A DNA stretch of 26,022 nt from Gammaproteobacteria bacterium (GTDB taxonomy: Bacteria > Pseudomonadota > Gammaproteobacteria > SZUA-229), in NCBI GenBank assembly GCA_023136715.1, contig JAGLQT010000012.1, forward strand, positions 1 to 26,022, read 5' to 3'. Position numbers and translations under genes: made by a program. The stretch's first letter is position 1. Every line of letters begins with the position of its first letter. Below the pieces are notes generated by a model that had not been told where the DNA came from, made no database searches, and saw only the letters and a list, made by a program, of their open reading frames with translations. This document shows positions 16,659-22,999 of this stretch, one piece after another.

Positions 16659-17054
16659 ATGGATAAACAAACCGTTTTGGTGGTGGATGACGCTCCGGAA
16701 AATATTGACCTGCTGGTGGGATTGCTAAAGGATAACTTTACCGTCAAGGCGGCACGTAATGGGGCGGTGGCACTGAAAATTACCCAGTCCTCAACCCCAC
16801 CGAACCTGGTTCTTCTGGATATTGTCATGCCGGGGATGGATGGTTTTGAAGTCTGCCGTGAACTCAAGGCGAATCCGGCAACAGCTGCCATTCCGGTCAT
16901 TTTTCTCAGTGGTGAGATCGGTGAGGCGGAGCGAAAGCGTGGTGCAGAGCTGGGGGCGGTTGATTACCTGACCAAGCCCGTTGATCCAAATCAATTACTG
17001 GCTGCCATTGAGTCGATAGTATTTAAAAAAAGGGGGGGTGAATATGGATACTGA
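16659..17054 (+). CDS. Single-domain (CheY-like) response regulator (131 aa)
   Basis: A lone receiver domain: acidic pair D10/D11, phospho-acceptor D54 in LLDIVMPGMDGFEV, Ser in FLSG at the switch position, and Lys in TKPVD. AAGGG precedes the ATG. It begins 15 nt after the hybrid kinase stop and overlaps the HD-GYP gene by 11 nt, so it is the fourth gene of the operon. It has no output domain, so it acts as a phosphate shuttle or sink or through protein contacts. Its first 60 residues closely match the receiver of the next gene (VLVVDD.PENID.LVG.LK), suggesting a tandem duplication. Confidence 0.93.
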   Translation: MDKQTVLVVDDAPENIDLLVGLLKDNFTVKAARNGAVALKITQSSTPPNLVLLDIVMPGMDGFEVCRELKANPATAAIPVIFLSGEIGEAERKRGAELGAVDYLTKPVDPNQLLAAIESIVFKKRGGEYGY

Positions 17055-18066
17055 TAAACAGACCGTTCTGGTGGTGGATGATACGCCGGAAAACATTGAT
17101 GTGCTGGTGGGAACACTTAAGCACGACTACCACGTCAAGGCCGCTATCAATGGTGAAATGGCCCTGAAGATTGTTCAGGCCAGTCCTCCGGATATCATCC
17201 TGCTCGATATCATGATGCCAGGTATCGATGGCTATGAGGTGTGTCGCCGGTTGAAGGCTGATTACACTACCAAGCATATACCGATTATTTTTATTACTGC
17301 CAAGATTGGGATTCAGGACGAATTGATGGGGCTAGAGTTAGGGGCTGTCGATTACATCACCAAACCGATAAGTCCTCCCGTCGTGAAAGCCAGGTTGCAG
17401 ACTCACCTGGCGCTCCATGACCAGAATCGGGAGCTGGATAGAAAGGTGCGGGATCAGACTCAGCAGATCAACAAAACTCGATTGCAGATTATTCAACGCC
17501 TGGGGCGTGCGGCTGAATACAAGGATGATGATACTGGTCTACATGTTATCCGCATGAGTCAATACTCGCACATCCTCGGTCTTGCCGCAGGCATGAGTGA
17601 GACAGAGGCAGACATGCTGATGAACGCTGCGCCGATGCATGATATCGGCAAGATCGGCATCCCTGATAGTATTCTGAAAAAGCCGGGCAAGCTGGATGAT
17701 AATGAGTTCGATATCATGAAAACGCACTGCGAGATCGGTGCTGAGATCCTGGGGGAGGATACTTCAGAGTTACTACAGTTGGCCAGGGTGGTCGCCCTGA
17801 CTCATCATGAAAAGTGGAATGGTGACGGTTATCCTAATGGGCTTGCCGGAGAGGAGATACCACGTGTGGGGCGAATCGTCGCCATCGCTGATGTTTTCGA
17901 TGCGCTGACCTCAGCTCGTCCCTATAAAGATGCATGGACGGTAGAAGATGCTGTAGAGCTTCTGCAGTCGACCTCGGGTGCAGGTGCACACTTCGATTCA
18001 CAGCTAGTCACCCTGTTTGTTGATGCGCTACCGGAAATACTAGAGATAAAAGAACAGTTTGAATAA
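17044..18066 (+). CDS. Response regulator with HD-GYP c-di-GMP phosphodiesterase domain (340 aa)
   Basis: Receiver (residues 1-120; phospho-acceptor D55, Lys in TKPIS), a helical linker (about 125-150) and an HD-GYP domain (about 150-335). Catalytic motifs are complete: H199-D200 in MHDIGKIGIPD, H254-H255 in THHEKWNG, and GDGYP at 260-264, followed by IADVFDALTS and RPYK. HD-GYP domains hydrolyse c-di-GMP to pGpG/GMP at a di- or tri-iron centre. I chose ATG 17044, behind a run of G (17032-17038), over the GTG at 17038 that lies within that run. It overlaps the preceding receiver gene by 11 nt and is the last gene of the operon, so the relay probably ends in lower c-di-GMP, affecting motility, attachment or gene expression. 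Confidence 0.95.
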   Translation: MDTDKQTVLVVDDTPENIDVLVGTLKHDYHVKAAINGEMALKIVQASPPDIILLDIMMPGIDGYEVCRRLKADYTTKHIPIIFITAKIGIQDELMGLELGAVDYITKPISPPVVKARLQTHLALHDQNRELDRKVRDQTQQINKTRLQIIQRLGRAAEYKDDDTGLHVIRMSQYSHILGLAAGMSETEADMLMNAAPMHDIGKIGIPDSILKKPGKLDDNEFDIMKTHCEIGAEILGEDTSELLQLARVVALTHHEKWNGDGYPNGLAGEEIPRVGRIVAIADVFDALTSARPYKDAWTVEDAVELLQSTSGAGAHFDSQLVTLFVDALPEILEIKEQFE

Positions 18067-18302
18067 AAGTAACAGTCTCGTTAATTAGATAATTAAAGGG
18101 ATCTGTGTAATCTTGCATTGATATCTCGATATGCTCTCTCTACTTGTCATTATGATTTCATATTAAATTGCTTTAGATAGTGGTAGAGGTATTTAAAGAA
18201 TTTATTGATTTATAAAAATTCGCCAACTACTGGATGTTATTTTCGCTCAATCCCCATCATCTCTTCCAGGTGATTAACGTTTCTCTCTGTGGTAAAAATC
18301 TT
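18067..18302. other. Convergent intergenic region between the signalling and hydrogenase operons
   Basis: A 236-nt AT-rich spacer between two 3' ends. It holds a near-perfect palindrome TTAATTA-GA-TAATTAA (18081-18096), with too short a loop and no T-run to be a convincing terminator. On the minus strand the hydA frame stays open for 21 codons past its stop (18240-18302) before a TAA. I see no other gene. Confidence 0.5.
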
Positions 18303-20066
18303 TTATAAAAACATATCCTTGATTCTTTCAATGACCCCATGTCCAGAATCAGACACACCAACTGCTACAAGTTGTTTTGGCATTAACTGCAGTGATTCAA
18401 GCAAAGCTATTGACTCAATCACGCCTGTTTCATGGCTCGAAAGCTGATTGGGTATTGATGTTAGTTTGTTCCCATTAATGCAAACAAAAGACTTATCTGC
18501 TGCATTAGGCTTAATTGCGTCAACAATAAGTACGTGGTCATAATCTTTAATGCTTTCACCCAGAAGAATGCCGGGTCTATCAAGCTTTAACAGGCTCAGG
18601 CCTTTTTCTTTTAAGTCACGAATCTGCTCATTCTTTTGCAGCTTATCGATTACCTGCCAGCCGAGTTCGTCACCCTGATTGGGCGAACCAATGCCGATAA
18701 TGACTGTTCTTGATAAATCGGTATTTTTAAACGACGCTGTGGTGTCTTTTTGTATGCTCTTTTCAGCAACACCATCCCGTATTAAATTTAAATCCAGGAA
18801 ATGTGTGGCGCATGAAATACAGGGATCATAATTGCGGATGACTTTTTCTGCGTGTAACTGCAATTCACTTTTGGGGCTCTCTAGTCCAAATCGTATCAAG
18901 GAATTTTGTAAATCCTGCTCAATGCGAGGCTGGTTCTGACTGGTAGGTGGTACGATGACAGCTTTTTCAACGCAGCCGTGTTTATCCATATCATAGCGAT
19001 GCCATAAAAAACCACGAGGTGCTTCGGTGCAGCCGTAACCAGTTCCTTTTTTGGGCGTGAATGACATGCACGGTTCATCGCTGTACTCGTAATCGACCAG
19101 CAGCTGTTCCGCTTCGATGAGAGTAAAGTATATTTCAATGGCACGCGCAATGATGCTGTGGAACATGTTTTTTGAAGGAAACTGTGTCTTCAGGTTGTGC
19201 GTGACAGCTTTGACGTCATCGGGTAATTGATCAGCATTCAAATTAAGCCTTGCCAATGGGCCAACCAGATAGGGCTTGCCATCCAGCAAACAGTGCAGGG
19301 CAGTGCTGTGATCAACGTGCATTTCCCTGAAATGTTTTTCGAACTTATCAATGGGAATATCGAGTCCATGGTCACTGATGATTCTGCCTTCATTAAACGG
19401 GTATTCAGCGTCGTGATGCAGGGCAACGGAAATAAAATCCTGATTGTCTTCGGGCAAATCAAGTGTATCCAGCCAGTGAATTAAATCAACTGCATCCTGT
19501 TTGGCTTCTGTAACACGTTGCAATAAAGCATCGACATTTTTCTGACTGGGCGCTTTACTAAAGCCCCCGACCTTGACACCAACCGGATGCACCGAGCGAG
19601 CACCGAACAGGGCGATCAGATCATTACCCAATGCCTGTAGTTTTAATCCGCGTCGAACTTCATCACCGTATTTCGCAGACATTTCAATTGCGTTGTTAAA
19701 GCCAAGAAAATCGGGCGCGGCTAACAGGTGAATATGCAGGCTATGACTCTGTAGCCATTCACCACAATAAAACAGGCGACGCATGGCGCGAACCCAGGGT
19801 GTAATTTCCACGTCAAAAATAGATTCAATCGCATGTGACGCGCTCATTTGATAAGCGACCGGGCAGATACCGCAGATTCTTGCGACGGTATCGGGGACAT
19901 CGTAATACTTTCGGCCTTCGAGAAATTTTTCAAAGTAACGCGGTGGTTCGTAAATGCGTAATTTAAGATCGGTGATCTTCTGGTTCTCGATGGTTAAATC
20001 AAGCGCACCTTCGCCTTCTACGCGTGTCAGTATGGGTACGTTTATTTTTATCGTATCAGTTGGCAT
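18303..20066 (-). CDS. hydA: Group 3b [NiFe] hydrogenase large subunit fused to its maturation endopeptidase (587 aa)
   Basis: Residues 1-432 are the catalytic subunit, holding the NiFe(CN)2CO centre. The four metal cysteines are present: RICGICP (C65, C68) and DPCISCATH (C416, C419; H422). Family members are normally made with a short C-terminal tail removed after this His by a separate protease. Here, after a linker (433-452), a complete HycI/HyaD-like protease domain follows (453-587): GIGSPNQGDELGW, with candidate Ni-sensing ligands E467, D516 (LIVDAI) and H545 (SSHE). GGAGG precedes the ATG, which directly follows the hydD stop (TAAATG). The fusion is one continuous frame. I infer cis or trans self-processing after H422. 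Symbol follows the archaeal hydBGDA naming. A decayed copy of the protease end lies at 6676-6915. Confidence 0.95.
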   Translation of the reverse strand: MPTDTIKINVPILTRVEGEGALDLTIENQKITDLKLRIYEPPRYFEKFLEGRKYYDVPDTVARICGICPVAYQMSASHAIESIFDVEITPWVRAMRRLFYCGEWLQSHSLHIHLLAAPDFLGFNNAIEMSAKYGDEVRRGLKLQALGNDLIALFGARSVHPVGVKVGGFSKAPSQKNVDALLQRVTEAKQDAVDLIHWLDTLDLPEDNQDFISVALHHDAEYPFNEGRIISDHGLDIPIDKFEKHFREMHVDHSTALHCLLDGKPYLVGPLARLNLNADQLPDDVKAVTHNLKTQFPSKNMFHSIIARAIEIYFTLIEAEQLLVDYEYSDEPCMSFTPKKGTGYGCTEAPRGFLWHRYDMDKHGCVEKAVIVPPTSQNQPRIEQDLQNSLIRFGLESPKSELQLHAEKVIRNYDPCISCATHFLDLNLIRDGVAEKSIQKDTTASFKNTDLSRTVIIGIGSPNQGDELGWQVIDKLQKNEQIRDLKEKGLSLLKLDRPGILLGESIKDYDHVLIVDAIKPNAADKSFVCINGNKLTSIPNQLSSHETGVIESIALLESLQLMPKQLVAVGVSDSGHGVIERIKDMFL

Positions 20067-20843
20067 TTAGTCCGCCTCCTTCATACGTGTACCTTGTTGA
20101 TGAAAAGCATCAGCGCCGCTATTGATAAACAAAAACCGCCTGGCTGCTTCATCCTTAATCAATCCCAGCCCCTGTAATCGATTTGCCATCGCCTGTGTAT
20201 TCGGATTTTCTGCTGGCCCGTAACAACCATAACAATCTCTACCAACACTAGGGCAGAGTGCACCACAACCAGTTCGCGTCACCGGCCCCATGCAGGGTTC
20301 ATTTTTCGTCACCATGACACAAACCGTTTGCTGGCGTTTACATTCCATGCAGACCTTGTCTTTATCTTCAATGGGTAAGACGCCAAACAGAAGTGCACGA
20401 ATTGCTGTAATTATCTGCTGCTTACTGATAGGGCAGCCCCATAACTCAAGATCGACTTTGACGTGATCTTTTATTGCGCTGCTGTTATCCAGAGTATCAA
20501 TGACGGTGGGGTTGGCATAAATACCTTCAATCCATTGTTTAGTGTCGGCCATGTTGCGTAGCGCCTGTATGCCGCCCGAGGTTGCACAGGCACCGATGGT
20601 GATCAGGTAGGTACTATTCTCTCTGATTTTATTCAGTCGTTCAATATCATGCGATGCAGAAATGCTGCCTTCGATAAACGCAATATCTATTTTTGCATTT
20701 TCATCCAACGGACCGGCTTCAGCAAAGTGAATGATATCCACCAGTCCGGCTAACACTAACAGGGGCTCACCCAAATTGATGAACGCTAGCTGACAGCCAT
20801 CGCAGGAGCTGAATTTGTGAACTGCAACTCTTGGCTTACTCAT
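20067..20843 (-). CDS. hydD: Group 3b [NiFe] hydrogenase small subunit, three Fe-S clusters (258 aa)
   Basis: Electron-transfer subunit that partners the large subunit. The proximal 4Fe-4S ligands are C14 and C17 (SSCDGC), C86 (GACATSGG) and C137 (WGCP). The distal region supplies C165, C168, C175, C184, C193, C197, C204 and C207, enough for two further 4Fe-4S clusters as in other group 3b enzymes. There is no twin-arginine signal, as expected for a cytoplasmic enzyme. GAGGAATGAG precedes the ATG; the gene starts 14 nt after hydG and its stop abuts the hydA ATG. Within the complex it passes electrons from the NiFe site to the NAD(P)-linked flavin subunits. Confidence 0.95.
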   Translation of the reverse strand: MSKPRVAVHKFSSCDGCQLAFINLGEPLLVLAGLVDIIHFAEAGPLDENAKIDIAFIEGSISASHDIERLNKIRENSTYLITIGACATSGGIQALRNMADTKQWIEGIYANPTVIDTLDNSSAIKDHVKVDLELWGCPISKQQIITAIRALLFGVLPIEDKDKVCMECKRQQTVCVMVTKNEPCMGPVTRTGCGALCPSVGRDCYGCYGPAENPNTQAMANRLQGLGLIKDEAARRFLFINSGADAFHQQGTRMKEAD

Positions 20844-20857
20844 CTCATTCCTCGTCC

Positions 20858-21691
20858 TTAAAAACCTTTGGTCTCGAACAGTTTACGAATCTTATCGTAA
20901 CTGAATACCGGCCCGTCTTTACAGATAAACTTGTCGCCATATTGGCAATGTCCACAATGCCCAATAGCACACTGCATGTTTCTTTCCATCGATAAAAATA
21001 ATTGTGAAGCCGATACGCTTTTATCCAGCATGTGGCTGCAGACTACACGCATCATGCCTTCAGGCCCGCACATCATCACTGAGACATTATCGGGATTAAA
21101 TTCGAGCTGGTCAAAAAGGGATGTCACCGGCCCGACATGCCAGGGCCAGAGTGCTTCACCGACATCAGTGGCAAGCAGCACTTTGGTGTCAGGCAGTTCA
21201 CGCCATTTATCGTAACGTTCTTTCCAGATTAAATCAGCAGTGTGTTTCACACCCTGAACAATATTTAATCGGCCATACTCTTCGCGCCGCTGTTCGATAT
21301 AGTTGATAACCGAAACCACTGGCGCGCAACCCAAGCCACCAGTGACTACGACGACATCTTTATTTTTTGATTCCTGCATCGGCCAGCCACGACCATAAGG
21401 GCCACGTAAACCAATTCGATCACCGGTTTTAAGATTGGTCATGCCTTTGGTAACGCGACCTACAACACGAATGGTGTGATCAATAATTTGGCTGTCTTCG
21501 GGGTCGGAGACGATTGAAATGGCAATCTCACCCACGCCGTATAAATACAACATGTTGAACTGACCGGGTTTAAATTCGTAGGCATCCTGTATTTCAGGAT
21601 CGGTAAACTTTAATCGCATTGTGAATAGATTGGGGCCTTCCTGAATGCGCTCAAGAATAACGGCTTCGTGAGGTTGGTAATGATTAATCAC
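20858..21691 (-). CDS. hydG: Group 3b hydrogenase gamma subunit, FAD/NAD(P)-binding reductase (277 aa)
   Basis: Ferredoxin-NADP reductase-like diaphorase subunit. An FAD-binding beta-barrel (GQFNMLYLYGVGE, GPYGRGWP) is followed by the nucleotide domain (VVTGGLGCAPVVSVI, MMCGPEGMM). A C-terminal 2Fe-2S site uses C241, C246, C249 and C257 (MQCAIGHCGHC...ICKDGP). I chose GTG 21691: GAGG (21701-21704) lies 9 nt upstream, and the GTG overlaps the hydB stop by 8 nt. The TTG at 21706 would place the ribosome site inside the gene. It catalyses electron exchange with NAD(P)(H), making the complex a reversible soluble hydrogenase that may also reduce sulfur or polysulfide. Confidence 0.94.
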   Translation of the reverse strand: MINHYQPHEAVILERIQEGPNLFTMRLKFTDPEIQDAYEFKPGQFNMLYLYGVGEIAISIVSDPEDSQIIDHTIRVVGRVTKGMTNLKTGDRIGLRGPYGRGWPMQESKNKDVVVVTGGLGCAPVVSVINYIEQRREEYGRLNIVQGVKHTADLIWKERYDKWRELPDTKVLLATDVGEALWPWHVGPVTSLFDQLEFNPDNVSVMMCGPEGMMRVVCSHMLDKSVSASQLFLSMERNMQCAIGHCGHCQYGDKFICKDGPVFSYDKIRKLFETKGF

Positions 21692-22775
21692 GACGTCTTT
21701 CCTCAAAATGTCCTAGGGATTCGGTAACATCAATACCAACCGGACACCAGGTAATACATCGACCGCAACCAACACAACCAGAGCGCCCATACTGTTCGTG
21801 CCAGCTGGAAAACTTGTGCGTTAACCACTGACGATAACGCTGGCTTGTTTCACTGCGAATGGTGATGCCGTGAATGTAACTGTGACCCTGACCAAAACAC
21901 GAATCCCATTCACGATAATGAGCTGATGACTTGCCATCAAGTTCGGGCACATCATTTTCACTGTGGCAAAAACAGGTAGGGCATACCGAGGTGCAATTTC
22001 CACAGCTCAGACATTTTGTTGCTATCTCATGCCAGGCATCATTATTTAGTTCGTTGAACAGGCGTGACTTAATATCAAACCTGGGTAACTGCCTTTTTTG
22101 TTTTGAAGCGTTAGCTTTGATTGATTCAGATTCTTCTAGCTGCTCTTTTGTGCTGTCTTCTAACGACAAACCTTCGAGCAGGTTCTTACCTTGCGGTGTT
22201 CGTGCATCTACAAGAAAACCACTATCCAGTTCAGTCAGTACAACATCAGCACCATCATCAACAAAGGGGCCGTCGCCGGTGGAATGACAAAAACAGGTGT
22301 CAGCAGGATGGCTGCAATTCACAGCAACAGTCAATAAAGTTTCTCGTCGAGCTTTGTAGTAAGGATCTACAAACTCCTGCTCGAGAAAATGCTGATCCTG
22401 AATTTTCATGGCAGCAATATCACAGGCTCTTGCGCCAATAATCACTGTTGGCTTTGTTTCTGGCTCGGTTAGTTCAAATGATATCTGACCTTCGTCTGAC
22501 TGCTTGCTTTCCCAGAGTCTTTCACGTGATGCGAATAGCAGAGGCTTGATTGCCTGTGGCCCATTGGCCCAGTCAAAATATTTAGAGGAAGTATTATTAT
22601 TCAGTGAATAGTGTCCCGGTTTCTGCTCATCATTGATGCCACGTGGTAACTGTTCAGTTGATGAGATGCTGTCGTAAATAATCGCACCATCACGAACCTG
22701 TGGGCCAATACAGCGATAACCTTTTGACAACAGGGTATTTAGCAATTGTTGTAGTTGATTGGCTTGAAAAAACAA
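21684..22775 (-). CDS. hydB: Group 3b hydrogenase beta subunit, 4Fe-4S dicluster protein (363 aa)
   Basis: First gene of the operon. Two C-terminal ferredoxin-type clusters are clear: C255/C258/C261/C265 (CLSCGNCTSVCP) and C334/C337/C340/C344 (CVGCGRCITWCP). Further cysteines sit at CDI (118), CSHPADTCFCH (154-164), C268 and C270. The family (sulfhydrogenase beta subunit, also related to anaerobic sulfite reductase A) wires the flavin subunit to additional Fe-S clusters. The start is TTG 22775: GGAG lies 8 nt upstream, and no ATG or GTG occurs between the upstream in-frame TGA and this codon. A TTG start on the lead gene could limit expression. An acidic, Lys/Gln-rich insertion (about 206-230) separates the N-terminal domain from the cluster domain. 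Confidence 0.93.
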   Translation of the reverse strand: MFFQANQLQQLLNTLLSKGYRCIGPQVRDGAIIYDSISSTEQLPRGINDEQKPGHYSLNNNTSSKYFDWANGPQAIKPLLFASRERLWESKQSDEGQISFELTEPETKPTVIIGARACDIAAMKIQDQHFLEQEFVDPYYKARRETLLTVAVNCSHPADTCFCHSTGDGPFVDDGADVVLTELDSGFLVDARTPQGKNLLEGLSLEDSTKEQLEESESIKANASKQKRQLPRFDIKSRLFNELNNDAWHEIATKCLSCGNCTSVCPTCFCHSENDVPELDGKSSAHYREWDSCFGQGHSYIHGITIRSETSQRYRQWLTHKFSSWHEQYGRSGCVGCGRCITWCPVGIDVTESLGHFEERRRD

Positions 22776-22783
22776 TGTACTGG

Positions 22784-22787
22784 CTCC
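22784..22787 (-). promoter_or_regulatory. Ribosome binding site fixing the TTG start of hydB
   Basis: GGAG on the minus strand, 8 nt ahead of the TTG at 22775-22773. It decides the unusual start, because no ATG or GTG lies between the preceding in-frame stop and the TTG. Confidence 0.6.
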
Positions 22788-22893
22788 AGTTATGAATTCC
22801 TTTAAAAATCAGTCAAATACTAAAATTTCGATACCTGTTATACAGCTACTAACATCATACAAGCATGTGCAAATAGATTAAATAAAATTATTA

Positions 22894-22922
22894 TTGACAG
22901 TATGAAATATCAGGTGTTTACT
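22894..22922 (+). promoter_or_regulatory. Candidate promoter upstream of the glycosyltransferase gene
   Basis: A perfect TTGACA (22894-22899) lies 17 nt from TTTACT (22917-22922, four of six to the -10 consensus). It lies in the divergent spacer and points toward the gene at 23000. A dyad TGACT-CA-AGTCA (22922-22933) overlaps the expected transcription start and could be an operator. Confidence 0.42.
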
Positions 22923-22937
22923 GACTCAAGTCAAGTG

Positions 22938-22966
22938 GCTTCTTACATTAGATGAGAAGCTTTTTT
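22938..22966 (+). terminator. Intrinsic-terminator-like hairpin in the leader of the glycosyltransferase gene
   Basis: An 8-bp stem, GCTTCTTA (22938-22945) with TGAGAAGC (22953-22960, one G-T pair), 7-nt loop, followed directly by six T (22961-22966). Only the + strand has the T-run. No + strand gene lies upstream within the spacer, and the hairpin sits 34 nt before the ATG at 23000, so it may attenuate that gene or end a short leader RNA. Confidence 0.55.
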
Positions 22967-22999
22967 AATGCCTGGCTGGAACAATGCTAACTACGGTAA

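Noticed and set aside
18081..18096. AT palindrome after the HD-GYP gene as a terminator
   Set aside because: Only a 2-nt loop, no GC in the stem arms and no T-run; kept only as a note on the spacer.
18240..18302. In-frame 21-codon tail after the hydA stop, protein-like in composition
   Set aside because: Too short, no start or homology that I can recognise, and absent from the decayed copy at 6676; readthrough is possible but unsupported.
22776..22893. Promoter for hydB on the minus strand
   Set aside because: TATAAC and TATGAT-like hexamers occur, but none has a credible -35 at the right spacing and no clear FNR or sigma54 site is visible.
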